From assembly GCF_016734815.1 (NCBI RefSeq), contig NZ_JAERQF010000001.1, positions 248,001 through 312,000 on the forward strand: a stretch of 64,000 nucleotides of DNA, given 5' to 3'. The translations under genes were made by a program, and so were the position numbers. This DNA comes from Hymenobacter rubidus (GTDB lineage Bacteria > Bacteroidota > Bacteroidia > Cytophagales > Hymenobacteraceae). The notes under the pieces were generated by a model. It was given only the letters and a program-made list of their open reading frames with translations. It was not told where the DNA came from and made no database searches. Each line of letters opens with the position of its first letter. Within the stretch, counting starts at the first letter, position 1. Positions 16,575 through 25,680 of this stretch are shown here, in pieces.

Positions 16575-16979
16575 TCATTGCGTGACTTGCTTTCCTGAAA
16601 TCGGCCGCAAGTTACTCAAAGTAGCCCAGATTTCAAACCCGGCCCACGAAAAGTACAGGAGGAAGAAGGACCCGAGGAAGGTCCAGATGCCCCGCGGCTC
16701 GCGCGCAATTCCGCCCGCCAGCAGCCACGTCACGAGGCCCAGCGAGGTGAGTAAGCGGACCGTCATGCCTATCAAGTAGCCCATGGCCAAGCTGTGCGGG
16801 TCGCGGGCCACAAGGCGCGCAGTGAGGCTGTAGGCGAAGTAGGTGAGCGCCGCCATGACGGCAAAGAGTAGCCCGGTGCGCGGGTGCACCACGGCCGGCC
16901 CGTAGAGGCGGTGCAGAACGTAGAGGGGCAGGCCCAGCGCAGCGGTGAAGAGCAGAAATTGGCGCAGAAACTTGGGCAT
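16575..16979 (-). CDS. AtpI-like small membrane protein of the ATP synthase operon
   Basis: A 134-residue protein with four hydrophobic segments (about 6-24, 36-54, 66-88 and 98-118). It sits between atpZ and atpB, where Bacteroidota usually encode an unnamed AtpI-like protein thought to help c-ring assembly. No sequence motif secures this; the call rests on position, size and topology. It starts with MPKFLRQFLLF and ends just 39 bases before atpB. Confidence 0.6.
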   Translation of the reverse strand: MPKFLRQFLLFTAALGLPLYVLHRLYGPAVVHPRTGLLFAVMAALTYFAYSLTARLVARDPHSLAMGYLIGMTVRLLTSLGLVTWLLAGGIAREPRGIWTFLGSFFLLYFSWAGFEIWATLSNLRPISGKQVTQ

Positions 16980-17004
16980 GGGTGGAATATGGACAATGTA
17001 GAAA

Positions 17005-17156
17005 CGTCATGCCGAGCGCAGCCGAGGCATCTCGCTCGAACGCGACGTCTGACGCAGGCACCTCACCCCCGGCCCCGGTTCGCTTGAAGCGCGAAGCCCG
17101 TGGAGAGGGGGGCTTTACGAAGCACGCGAGATGCCTCGGCTGCGCTCGGCATGACG
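17005..17156. repeat. Composite inverted repeat, family B, in the atpZ-atpI spacer
   Basis: Outer arms CGTCATGCCGAGCGCAGCCG with inner GAGGCATCTCGC pair near-perfectly at both ends. The middle contains a second motif (CACCTCACCCCCGGCCCC and GAGAGGGGGGC) resembling half of the family E repeat found beside the TolC gene at 61090-61264, so two repeat types appear joined. The other family B copy is at 55087-55183. Confidence 0.85.
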
Positions 17157-17168
17157 GTAACATTAAAT

Positions 17169-17402
17169 CTACAACGACTCCTTAGTCAAACTGCGGATGA
17201 CCTGAAACACGGCCACGAAGACGCCGAGCAGCAACAACACAATCGTTAGCCAGGGCTGGGTGTGGAAACGGCCATCGAGCCAATAGCCCAGCCAGGCGCT
17301 GCCGCCGATGATGGCCAGCATCTGGAAGGCCAGGCCGGAGTATTTCATCACGGCTTGGAGGCGGCTGTTGCCGGTGGGCTGGGGGTCGGGGGGAGTGGGC
17401 AT
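17169..17402 (-). CDS. atpZ: AtpZ/AtpI family protein
   Basis: A 77-residue protein with a proline-rich start and two transmembrane helices (about 20-42 and 50-70), with LAFQMLAIIGGSAWLGYWLD in the first; the conserved GxxxGxxxD is typical of the AtpZ/AtpI family. In other bacteria this family helps assemble the c ring or forms a magnesium/calcium channel with AtpI. It is the first gene of the operon, with a -7 box TAACTTTG about 27 bases before its ATG. Confidence 0.85.
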   Translation of the reverse strand: MPTPPDPQPTGNSRLQAVMKYSGLAFQMLAIIGGSAWLGYWLDGRFHTQPWLTIVLLLLGVFVAVFQVIRSLTKESL

Positions 17403-17428
17403 GGGGTGAGAATGGAAAGACGGCTGCC

Positions 17429-17436
17429 CAAAGTTA
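17429..17436 (-). promoter_or_regulatory. -7 box of the ATP synthase operon
   Basis: TAACTTTG on the minus strand is a perfect TAnnTTTG match, 26 bases before the atpZ ATG. A TTG lies 25 bases further upstream, which is longer than the usual 19-21. Confidence 0.45.
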
Positions 17437-17570
17437 CGGCACGGGCCAGCCTGTGTTTGCCCAAGGAAAACGTAATTTTACCCGTTCGGCTTCGTTAACG
17501 TGCCGAGTTATCGAACATTTCCGGGAGCTTTGCGCGTTTCGCCAGCCCGGACCCGTCCTCTCCTATTGCT

Positions 17571-20500
17571 TTGATTTTGACACATTCTTCGCTGACATAC
17601 CGCTGGGCGGCGCTGCTGGTCTTCCTGATTGGGGTGGGCGTGGCGGGCTGCGCGTCGGATAAAAACCTGGTGGCCCACGCATTCAACAACGTGGCGGCCC
17701 GCGACAATGCCTATTTCCTGGCCCGCCAGAAATTGCAGCTCACCGAAGACAAGCTGTATGCAGCGCGAGCAAACGACTACAACCAGACCCTCCCGCTGTT
17801 CCCGACCTTGGACAGTGCCAGCGTGAAGGCCAATAGGGCCGACTTGAATGATATCATTAAGAAAGCCTCGATGCCGATTCAGAACCGGCCGGGTTCGGAC
17901 TGGACCGATGACGCCTACATCTTGGTGGGCTGGTCGCGCTTTTACCAGATGCAGTTCGATGACGCGGCGCTGACGTTTAAGTATGTGAACTCGACTAGTA
18001 AGGATGCCAACGCTAAGCACGAAGCCTTGATTGGCTTGATGCGGACGTTTGTGGCCAAGCAGGAGTACGAAAACGCCAAGGCGGTATCGGACCTGCTGGA
18101 TAAGGAATCGGGCTTGCCAGCCGATGCGCGCCAGCTGTTTCTGACTCGGGCCGATTACTACATCCGCACGGAGGAACCGGCTAAAGCCATTCCACAGTTG
18201 GAAAAGGCCATTCCGCTGATTGAATTCAAGAACGAACGGTCGCGGACGCGCTACATTCTGGCGCAGCTGTACCAGGATGCGGGCGAGAACAAGAAGGCCT
18301 ACGAGCAGCTCGACCAGATTCTGGCCCGCAACCCGCCGTATGAGCTGGACTTTCAGGCCAAGCTGATGCTGGCACAGGTGTCGGACCTGAGCGCGACGGA
18401 CCGGGCCCGGCTGGATAAGAACTTCGCGGGCCTATTGAAAGACCCCAAGAACAAGGACTACCGCGACAAGATTTACTACGAGATGGCGCGGCTGAACTAC
18501 CGCGAGCAGAAATACCCCGAGGCCCTGACGCTGCTGCGGCAGTCCATTAAAGCCACCACCACCAACCGGACGCAGAAAAGCTACACCTATTTGCTGGCGG
18601 GCCGTATCTATTACGAGAACCTGCAGAAGTACCGGCTGGCCGCCGCCTACTACGATAGCACGGTGCAGAGCTTGGCGCCGGATGCCAAGACCTACCTCGC
18701 CATCAAGGAGCGCAGCAACATTCTGCGCGATTTTGCCAAGCAGTACACCATTATCGAAACGCAGGACAGCTTGCAAGCGCTGGCCAAGCTCAGCCCCGAT
18801 GCCCTGAGCCAACAACTCAGCGCCTACGCCGATGCTGAGCTGGCGGCCAAAAAGAAGGCCGAAGCCCAGCAGGCCGCGCAGCAAAAAGCCAAAGCCGACG
18901 CGGCCGAGTTCAACTCCCGTACCACCAGCAGTGCCTCCACGACGCTACCCGGTGGTACTACACCCGACCCGTTGGCCTTCGACCCCACGGCTACGGCCAG
19001 TGGCGGCCAGTGGTATTTCGACAACCCGGCTACCCTGGGCACGGCCCGCGCCGACTTCCTGCGCAAGTGGCAGGACCGCCAACTCCAGGACAACTGGCGG
19101 ACGACCCGCCAGTCGAGCAGCTCGCCCAATGCAGCCGCAAACGGGGGCTCTCCGCTTTCCCTCACCGGTAATGGCGACACCCGCGTGAATGGCAGCCAGC
19201 CCGATTCAGCCGCCAAGGCTGCCGCGGCTAGTCCCGATGCTGCCAAAGGCGCTTTGGTCGCGCAGTACCGCAAAGCCATACCGCTCACGCCGGAGCAGCT
19301 GGCCGCCTCCGACAAGCAGGTAGAAGCCGCCCTGTACGAGTTGGGCGGCATTTACAAGGAGCAGCTGAAGGAGCGGGAAAAGGGCTTCGAAACATACGAG
19401 AAGCAAGTGGGCCGCTATGTGCGCGGCGAGCACGCGCCCGACGCCTACTACCTGCTGTATCTGTACTACAAGGACAAGCCCGATGCCACCAAAATGGCCC
19501 AATACGCGGCGGCCCTGCAGCGGGAGTTTCCAACCTCAATTTATGCCAAGCTGATTGCCGACCCGCTGTACCGCGAACACGAGCTGGCGCTGCACAACGC
19601 CGTGGCCAGCCGGGTCGATTCGGCTTTCACCTACTACAAAAACCAGGAGTTCCGCAAAGCGACGGCCGTGCTGGCCCGCACCGAGCAACAGTACCCCAAA
19701 AGCGACCTCAACGACCGGGTAGCTTACCTGAAAACGCTGCTGGTTATCCGCACCCAGCCGCCGCTCACGGCCCGCTCCTCGGTGGAAAAGTTCTACAAAG
19801 ACTACCCTGATAGCCCCCTGGTACCCATAGCCCAGGCGCTGGCCGAAACGTACAAAAAGCAGAGTGTGGGCCAGATAACCGGGGCCCTGGCTTCGACCGA
19901 AAAGCCGGTTGTGTCGGTGTTTAGGCCGGGCGAGGTAGACAACCGCATGCGCATCGTGTATGGCGAAAACGACAGCCCGGCGAAACCGTTGGTGCCCGTG
20001 GCACCGGCGCCCGCCCCGCAGGCCACATCCGTGGAAGCCCCCAAAGCCGGGAAAATTCAGAAGGATGAGGCCGCCGATAGGATAGCCGCCCCGGCTGGTT
20101 CGGCCGGCCCGGCTCCCCTAAGCAAGCCCACTTCAGCGGCACCAGCCCTCGCCCCTCCTGCGCCCGCAACCACCCCCCCCGGCGCGCCTGCCCCCACTCC
20201 CACGGCGGCCACCCCGCCCGCGCCCGCCGGTAGCCCGGCGCCGGCCACCGGGGCCAGTACGGTGTCGTCGGCTCCGGCCACAGCGTATGTCACGCAGATG
20301 AGCGGGGCCCACGCCGTGGTGCTGGTGTTTCCGAAGGGCTCGCCGGCGGCCACGGATTTGGCGCCGCAGCTGGGCACCTATAACAGCCGCTTCTTCAAAG
20401 CCAATAACCTGCAAGTGGAAACCCCGGCCTTGGGGGCCGACCAGGACCTATTTGTGGTGCGGGCGTTGCCGGGCGCCAAGGTGGCCCAGAGCTACGCCAC

Positions 20501-20648
20501 CAAGCTGCGCGGGCCGCAGTCGCCGCTGGCGCGCCTGCGCGGGGCCGGCTATCAAACCCTGGTCATCAGCCTCGAAAACCTGGCCTTGCTGCAAGCCAGC
20601 GGGGATTTGGCGGGATACCAGACGTTTTATCAGCGGGTGTATAAGTAG
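17571..20648 (+). CDS. porW: PorW/SprE-type TPR lipoprotein of the type IX secretion system
   Basis: A 1025-residue lipoprotein. The start is TTG 17571, since no ATG precedes the signal peptide, and the lipobox GVGVAGC puts the lipidated Cys at 27. The body has many TPR-like helix pairs (about 60-390 and 530-730) interrupted by a Gln/Ala-rich segment, then a Pro/Ala-rich linker (about 850-905) and a compact C-terminal domain. N-terminal blocks such as NNVAARDNAYFLA and DDAYILVGWSRFYQMQFDDA match the PorW/SprE family, which links the T9SS motor-ring complex to the outer-membrane translocon. The core genes are 11 kb away at 31-37 kb. Confidence 0.88.
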   Translation: MILTHSSLTYRWAALLVFLIGVGVAGCASDKNLVAHAFNNVAARDNAYFLARQKLQLTEDKLYAARANDYNQTLPLFPTLDSASVKANRADLNDIIKKASMPIQNRPGSDWTDDAYILVGWSRFYQMQFDDAALTFKYVNSTSKDANAKHEALIGLMRTFVAKQEYENAKAVSDLLDKESGLPADARQLFLTRADYYIRTEEPAKAIPQLEKAIPLIEFKNERSRTRYILAQLYQDAGENKKAYEQLDQILARNPPYELDFQAKLMLAQVSDLSATDRARLDKNFAGLLKDPKNKDYRDKIYYEMARLNYREQKYPEALTLLRQSIKATTTNRTQKSYTYLLAGRIYYENLQKYRLAAAYYDSTVQSLAPDAKTYLAIKERSNILRDFAKQYTIIETQDSLQALAKLSPDALSQQLSAYADAELAAKKKAEAQQAAQQKAKADAAEFNSRTTSSASTTLPGGTTPDPLAFDPTATASGGQWYFDNPATLGTARADFLRKWQDRQLQDNWRTTRQSSSSPNAAANGGSPLSLTGNGDTRVNGSQPDSAAKAAAASPDAAKGALVAQYRKAIPLTPEQLAASDKQVEAALYELGGIYKEQLKEREKGFETYEKQVGRYVRGEHAPDAYYLLYLYYKDKPDATKMAQYAAALQREFPTSIYAKLIADPLYREHELALHNAVASRVDSAFTYYKNQEFRKATAVLARTEQQYPKSDLNDRVAYLKTLLVIRTQPPLTARSSVEKFYKDYPDSPLVPIAQALAETYKKQSVGQITGALASTEKPVVSVFRPGEVDNRMRIVYGENDSPAKPLVPVAPAPAPQATSVEAPKAGKIQKDEAADRIAAPAGSAGPAPLSKPTSAAPALAPPAPATTPPGAPAPTPTAATPPAPAGSPAPATGASTVSSAPATAYVTQMSGAHAVVLVFPKGSPAATDLAPQLGTYNSRFFKANNLQVETPALGADQDLFVVRALPGAKVAQSYATKLRGPQSPLARLRGAGYQTLVISLENLALLQASGDLAGYQTFYQRVYK

Positions 20649-20849
20649 GCTTTGAGGCAGCGCCGCGACCTCCCCCCAACCATAAAAGCCCACGTGCTAC
20701 GATGCACGGCGGCTCTTTAATGTGTAACAGCCGACGTCCGACAAATGCTTGCATCTACTTCCCTGTGCGCTTCCGGCATAGCCACGAAAACGGATGGCCC
20801 CAGCCGCTGCCGACCGAAACCACCCGTGGGACGCCCTGCCGATGCGGGC

Positions 20850-23800
20850 CTACTTTTCGATGCGCAGCTGCTCGCGGCTCAGCACCTCCTTGCCGCGCAG
20901 GATGTGCACGAAGTAGAGCCCGGCCGGCAAGTTATCGGTGGCCAGGCGCACCGTGGCCGCGCCGGTGCTGGTTTGCTCGGCGCGGGGCTGGCCGTAGCTG
21001 TTGAACAGGCGCACGGTGACGGGCTGGGCGGCATCGGCATTTTCTATATGCACGTCGACTGACTCGGTGGCAGGATTGGGGTAGAGGGTGGTCATGGCCG
21101 GAGCCGGGCGGTTACCACATGGGCCAACTACGTAGCGGCTGGCGCTGGTCGAGCCGCAGCTATTAGTAGCTGTAATATTAATGCTACCCGTACCACCCGC
21201 CGCCGTGCTGCGCACGGTATACGTGCCGTCAGGCTGGACCCCGCCAATCAGTCTCAAGGAGCCAGTTACGCTGATAGCGTATGAGGCCAACGGGTCATAG
21301 TTGTCTATTTGGCATTCCACGGGTACGGACCCACAATCGTTCCCCCAATTCGGTCCTTGAGTAGCGGGGCTGGAGGGGGCTCCGACTCTAATACTTCTGC
21401 TAATGGTGCGGGGGCAGTCGCCGCCAATTTGCAGCGTAATAGTGCCGTCGCTAGTACTTACATTACTGGTGGTGAAGGCTAAGCCCGTACCAGTGGGATT
21501 AGTGAAGATGTTAGTGGGCGTTGCCGACCAAGTGTAGGTGTAGCCAGAGCCGCGGTCAGAAGTGGTGTAGGTGGTAGAGCCACACACAGTGGGTGGGCCA
21601 GCAAATGTGAGGTCAGCAGGGGTAAGGCACTCGCTGGTGCAGCCTATGCTGTTTGTATTGCTATTCACCGGCCGTTGCATTTCGTTGAAAATCCACTCGC
21701 CATTGCGAGCTGTGAAGCGCAGGTGTGGCTGATTAAATAGCGAACCTGCTCCATTCACATTTTCCTGAGCAATATAGCGCAACACCTTAGGCTGGCTATT
21801 GCCTCCGGGCGGGCTTGGGCTGTCTGATACACTGTTGTTATACTTGGCATATGCCGACCCTGTGGAAGCAACCGGCACGTCGAGTGCGCTGTATGTGGGC
21901 ACAAAGCACAGGTCGCCGTTGTAGAGACTGGTTTGGGAGTAAAAGCGCAGCACGAATGGCAGGTAGGTATTGCTTTGGTCCACGCATGGCAAGTTGTCGG
22001 CCGGGTTGGTGTTGCCCCCTGGCAGGGTTTCATATGGCAGCGTGTTAGGGGGCGAGTCGGCTGTTTCATTGAGGAAGTTGACGCTAATGGTCGGCAGGCA
22101 TATTCTACCGAATGGACCCAGGCCGATGCACAAATTGTACTGCATATACACCCGCAGCCGGCTCGTCAGCGCTGTTTGCCCATACGCCGGCAGTCCATAG
22201 GCTGCCCCTTCTGCTTTGACATTGAAGTCTCTCAGTGGATTGAGTGGACTGAGTGGCAGAAAGGGCCGCAGGAAATAATCGTTCTGAATACCGCTGATTT
22301 GAATTCCGGTCGGCGTGTTTTGGGGCCGGCCGCACTGCGAGCCGTCGCTCGTCGCTATAATTTCGTACGTAGCGCCCGGCACGTTGTCTATCATCGAGCG
22401 GTAGGGGCTGTTGGCCCCCTCCAAAAACGTATTGGCTTGCACACCACCCGTGCGCGGCGTAGTCGCGTTTAGGATGGAAAGCTGCTGCGAAGCGGGCTCA
22501 TCGAGGATGGTCACGGCCGCATCGGCTTCGTTGCTGAACTCGCGCAGCTTCCAGCCGAAAATGGCCGGAATGTCGAGTGCCCGCGTCAGTTGCTGGGTGC
22601 CCACCGGACTGTAGGCCCCGCGCTGGGGGCTGTCGTGCAGCACCAGCAGGCGCGTGTCGGGGTCGTTGCGGTTGCGGCCCGTGACGGGGTCCGGGTCGGC
22701 GGGCAGCTTGGTCATTTCGGCCAGGCCGTAACGGCTAATCAGCCCGCCCATGCTCTGGCCCATCACCACGTTGCGCTCCGCGCCCGGCGCACCGACCTTT
22801 TGCTCGTTTACCCACCTGACTACCTCTTCAAATATTAGCGCGTTGCGCCGGATGTCGTCAGTATTCTTCGCGAAGTCGATGTAGACGAGGTCGTATTGGC
22901 CCAAGTCATGGAGGGCGTCGTTGAAATTATAAGGACTGGGCTGCTGGGCAATCTTATCCAAAAAGGTTTCAATCGTATTGTTTCGATTGTCGCAAGGCAG
23001 CAGTTTTGGGGCTAAACGTTCCAGAATAGAAGCCAGGTTATACTGCTCCACGATGATAAATGGCTTCGTCAGGCGGGTGTGCCCCTGGCCGTAGCGAACC
23101 GACACAGTGGCCCCGTCGTGCGCGGCCGTGGGCGTAATCGGGTGGGTCATATCGTTGCTGGTTCCGTAGCGCGCCACGGACGTCTGGAGCACCTCCAGGT
23201 CGAAGTGGCTTTCCAGACTGAAGCTGCTGGGTTGGGCGGCTGCTGCGGTAGTCCCGGCGCGGGTGCTGGTGGAATTGAGCGGGCGCGGCACCTGGTATAC
23301 CAGCTTCACCCGCACATGCTTGTGGCCGGGAGTGCCGTAGGTAGTGGCCACGGGTTGGTTCCAATAGGCCCGCACATAGCCCCGGCCGTCGTCGAAGTCA
23401 AGGTAAAGCGCCGCCACCGTTGTGCCGGGGTTGTTGGTCAGGTACAGGTTGCGCGGAAACACAAACGACACACTGCCCGTGTACGATACCGGGTAGTAGG
23501 GCGCGGCGGCAAAAAGCGTGGCTGCCTCGTAGGGACTTTGGCTGCGGCCGGGCACGTCGTACACTTGGTCGTTCTGCACTTGCAGCAGGTTGTTATCCAA
23601 AGCGTCGGGTCGGATGCGGTGGTAGTTCATGTACTGCACTGCAATGGGATTGGGGGCGCCCGAGGCGCCCTGCCGCCAGGCCCCAAAGCGGCGGTTGAGT
23701 TCGGGCAGCGAAGGCAGCGTGTCGGTCCCCGTCACACGAGCCGAATAGATGGTGGCCCGCAGAAAGCAAAAAGCCGACAGGTCGAGGCTGTTGGAATCGG

Positions 23801-24008
23801 CCAATACGCCGTTGTAGGCACGCAGGCCGAGCAGGCGCTCGCCGTACTCATCGAGGTAGCCGCTGGGCACCTGCGTCTTGTCGAGCGGGGCGAAAATCTG
23901 GTCCAGCTGCTGGCGGGCCGCGTCCGGGGGAGCGGTCTGGGCCCAAACGCGGCTAAGGCCGGCAATGGAGAGTAGCACTGCGAGAAAAAAGCGTAGAAAA
24001 TGTTTCAT
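20850..24008 (-). CDS. T9SS-exported serine hydrolase (alpha/beta hydrolase fold)
   Basis: A 1052-residue protein. ATG 24008 gives a signal peptide (FLRFFLAVLLSIAG, cut near VWAQ). The region 300-560 looks like an alpha/beta hydrolase: DLVYIDFAKNTDD before the nucleophile elbow GQSMGGLISRYG (Ser419), as in lipases and PGAP1-like esterases. Downstream are Cys-containing Ig-like segments (about 830-960, with CGSTTYTTSDRGSGYTYTW and TNSCGSTSASRY) and a type A T9SS sorting domain (LYPNPATESVDV, then LPAGLYFVHI). It should act at or beyond the cell surface. It is the last gene of a five-gene operon, 20 bases after lipoprotein A. Substrate unknown; the acid and His of the triad were not assigned. 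Confidence 0.8.
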   Translation of the reverse strand: MKHFLRFFLAVLLSIAGLSRVWAQTAPPDAARQQLDQIFAPLDKTQVPSGYLDEYGERLLGLRAYNGVLADSNSLDLSAFCFLRATIYSARVTGTDTLPSLPELNRRFGAWRQGASGAPNPIAVQYMNYHRIRPDALDNNLLQVQNDQVYDVPGRSQSPYEAATLFAAAPYYPVSYTGSVSFVFPRNLYLTNNPGTTVAALYLDFDDGRGYVRAYWNQPVATTYGTPGHKHVRVKLVYQVPRPLNSTSTRAGTTAAAAQPSSFSLESHFDLEVLQTSVARYGTSNDMTHPITPTAAHDGATVSVRYGQGHTRLTKPFIIVEQYNLASILERLAPKLLPCDNRNNTIETFLDKIAQQPSPYNFNDALHDLGQYDLVYIDFAKNTDDIRRNALIFEEVVRWVNEQKVGAPGAERNVVMGQSMGGLISRYGLAEMTKLPADPDPVTGRNRNDPDTRLLVLHDSPQRGAYSPVGTQQLTRALDIPAIFGWKLREFSNEADAAVTILDEPASQQLSILNATTPRTGGVQANTFLEGANSPYRSMIDNVPGATYEIIATSDGSQCGRPQNTPTGIQISGIQNDYFLRPFLPLSPLNPLRDFNVKAEGAAYGLPAYGQTALTSRLRVYMQYNLCIGLGPFGRICLPTISVNFLNETADSPPNTLPYETLPGGNTNPADNLPCVDQSNTYLPFVLRFYSQTSLYNGDLCFVPTYSALDVPVASTGSAYAKYNNSVSDSPSPPGGNSQPKVLRYIAQENVNGAGSLFNQPHLRFTARNGEWIFNEMQRPVNSNTNSIGCTSECLTPADLTFAGPPTVCGSTTYTTSDRGSGYTYTWSATPTNIFTNPTGTGLAFTTSNVSTSDGTITLQIGGDCPRTISRSIRVGAPSSPATQGPNWGNDCGSVPVECQIDNYDPLASYAISVTGSLRLIGGVQPDGTYTVRSTAAGGTGSINITATNSCGSTSASRYVVGPCGNRPAPAMTTLYPNPATESVDVHIENADAAQPVTVRLFNSYGQPRAEQTSTGAATVRLATDNLPAGLYFVHILRGKEVLSREQLRIEK

Positions 24009-24017
24009 GGAGTTGGC

Positions 24018-24109
24018 TAAGGAAAGGGTTAGAGTTTTTTGTCGAAGCGGCCTTGCGTGAACTTGAGCGTGTCGCAACCGGGCTTGGCCAGCGTGAACTC
24101 AAACGTGCC
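24018..24109. repeat. Array repeat, 3' block of lipoprotein A
   Basis: From GGGTTAGAG to GCCCGCGAT this block is essentially identical to 24562-24653 and differs by one base from 25116-25207. It encodes the C-terminal 27 or so residues plus the gene junction. Confidence 0.85.
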
Positions 24110-24556
24110 CGCGATAATGCCTGCCTTTAGGTCCAATTGGGTTATTATAAGTTCACCTGCTCGGTAATGAGGGTCCCCGGCAAAAAACGAGCAGGGGTTG
24201 CCGTACCCAATGGAATATGTAGCCTCTTGGTGTTTAGGAAAGGTCAAGGCATATTTACCAACTTTTCTCAGACTATCTGAAAATATGGCAACTGTCTCAA
24301 TAACGGAGCTGGTTTTACTCGGTTTTGTTAAACTAATGTTGATTGTTCCATATCGATAACCGGGGTCGTAGTACACACTAAAATGGTCCTTACCGAAAGG
24401 AACCCACGCCTGACCATTGAGCAGGCAACCGACGGTGTTGGCCCCGGTCTGGGTAGCGGGCGGCAGTTGGTCCACAGGGTCCGGGTCTTTCTTTTTGCAT
24501 TGGCTCAGGCCCAGCAGGGCGGCCAGCAGCAGGGTAGCAAGGGGTAGGTTGTGCAT
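24029..24556 (-). CDS. Small lipoprotein, array member A
   Basis: A 175-residue lipoprotein starting at ATG 24556; the frame extends upstream only because the repeated DNA is open. Lipobox GLSQC places Cys19, followed by KKKDPDP, a Lys-then-acid run like the surface-export signal of Bacteroidota lipoproteins. Then come the conserved DQLPPATQTGANTVGCLLNG and a Trp-containing motif (AWVPFG), resembling DUF6252-type proteins, a divergent centre, and the conserved tail GTFEFTLAKPGCDTL with KFTQGRFDKKL. Its two ends are nearly identical to neighbour B while the middle differs and is AT-rich. Function unknown. Confidence 0.75.
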   Translation of the reverse strand: MHNLPLATLLLAALLGLSQCKKKDPDPVDQLPPATQTGANTVGCLLNGQAWVPFGKDHFSVYYDPGYRYGTINISLTKPSKTSSVIETVAIFSDSLRKVGKYALTFPKHQEATYSIGYGNPCSFFAGDPHYRAGELIITQLDLKAGIIAGTFEFTLAKPGCDTLKFTQGRFDKKL

Positions 24557-24653
24557 GATGAAGAGGGTTAGAGTTTTTTGTCGAAGCGGCCTTGCGTGAA
24601 CTTGAGCGTGTCGCAACCGGGCTTGGCCAGCGTGAACTCAAACGTGCCCGCGA
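24422..24653. repeat. Array direct repeat 1 (start of A, junction, end of B)
   Basis: About 230 bases that reappear at 24976-25207 with only a few differences, offset by 554 bases. The block spans the 5' part of one lipoprotein gene, the 11-base junction and the 3' part of the next, and so brackets each variable centre. Confidence 0.85.
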
Positions 24654-25110
24654 TGATGCGGGCTTGCATGTCCAGCCGGGTAATCGTCAACGTGCCCCGG
24701 CAGTACGTACCGACTTCTCGGCTTTCATACACGCATCTTCTCGTCGGGTCATTGAATAACACTCTCGTGCGGTTTAAGTCCGTTAATAAGTACACCCCCG
24801 TTTGCGGAAGTGGATTGACGTATATGGAAAGAGTCTGAGGACTTGGCAACGTGTTATTACCTAAATCTTTTTCCACGCTCAGGTTGAACAGTCCACCGGT
24901 ATAACCCGTGTCGTAGTCGATGAAGAAATTTTTGGACGTGCCATTCCCCACCGGCGCCCACAGCTGCCCGTTAAGCAGGCAGCCGACGGTGTTGGCCCCG
25001 GTCTGGGTAGCGGGCGGCAGTTGGTCCACAGGGTCCGGGTCTTTCTTCGTGCACTGGCTCAGGCCCAGCAGGGCGGCCAGCAGTAGGGTGGTAAGGGGTA
25101 GGTTGTGCAT
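24568..25110 (-). CDS. Small lipoprotein, array member B
   Basis: A 180-residue paralogue of A. ATG 25110 gives MHNLPLTTLLLAALLGLSQC with Cys20 lipidated, then TKKDPDP. The same DQLPPATQ and NTVGCLLNG block and the same C-terminal block (FTLAKPGCDTLKF, GRFDKKL) enclose a centre unlike that of A, with a Cys pair region (RRCVYES, TYCRG). It lies 11 bases after C and 11 bases before A. Direct DNA repeats of about 230 bases link its ends to those of the neighbours. Confidence 0.75.
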   Translation of the reverse strand: MHNLPLTTLLLAALLGLSQCTKKDPDPVDQLPPATQTGANTVGCLLNGQLWAPVGNGTSKNFFIDYDTGYTGGLFNLSVEKDLGNNTLPSPQTLSIYVNPLPQTGVYLLTDLNRTRVLFNDPTRRCVYESREVGTYCRGTLTITRLDMQARIIAGTFEFTLAKPGCDTLKFTQGRFDKKL

Positions 25111-25207
25111 GATGAAGAGGGTTAGAGTTTTTTGTCGAAGCGGCCTTGCGTGAACTTGAGCGTGTCGCAGCCGGGCTTGGCCAGCGTGAACTCAAACGTG
25201 CCCGCGA
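24976..25207. repeat. Array direct repeat 2 (start of B, junction, end of C)
   Basis: Partner of the block at 24422-24653. Unequal crossing-over between the two would delete or duplicate exactly one gene unit and keep all frames intact. Confidence 0.85.
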
Positions 25208-25673
25208 TGATGTGTGCTTTTGTATCCAAGAGGGTAATAATTAACTGCCCTCTGCAATACACGCCAGAATCTCTGCTATTGTAATAACAGCCTGTTTGCG
25301 GATTATTAAAGGTGACATTTGTGACAGAAGAATTACTTAAATCATATGTCCCAGCACTTTGAAAAGGATTAAGAAACAGCACTATGTACTGGTCTCCGTT
25401 TGAGCCACCATTATATTTATAAGCGCGTAGGTCAAATACTCCGTTGCTAAGAGTCGGGTCATAATTAACTTGAAAGCTTTGGGACGTGCCGTTGCCCACG
25501 GGTGCCCAGGGCTGGCCGTTGAGCAAGCAGCCGACGGTGTTGGCTCCGGTCTGGGTGGCGGGCGGGAGCTGGTCGATGGGCGCCGGGTCGTCTTTCTTGC
25601 ACTTGCTACACTGCGTGAGCAGCAGCAGCCCCAGATACACGGGAAGCTTGCGGAACGGGAAGGCAGAAGGCAT
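25122..25673 (-). CDS. Small lipoprotein, array member C
   Basis: A 183-residue paralogue starting at ATG 25673. Its signal peptide (FRKLPVYLGLLLLTQC) differs from A and B, with the lipidated Cys followed by SKCKKDDP. It shares the QLPPATQTGANTVGCLLNG block and a C-terminal 90-base DNA block almost identical to A and B. The centre (YNGGSNGDQYIVLFLNPFQS) contains a GCYYNSRDSGVYCRG segment resembling the Cys segment of B. The DNA of the centre is visibly AT-richer than the ends. Confidence 0.75.
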   Translation of the reverse strand: MPSAFPFRKLPVYLGLLLLTQCSKCKKDDPAPIDQLPPATQTGANTVGCLLNGQPWAPVGNGTSQSFQVNYDPTLSNGVFDLRAYKYNGGSNGDQYIVLFLNPFQSAGTYDLSNSSVTNVTFNNPQTGCYYNSRDSGVYCRGQLIITLLDTKAHIIAGTFEFTLAKPGCDTLKFTQGRFDKKL

Positions 25674-25680
25674 GGAAAGG

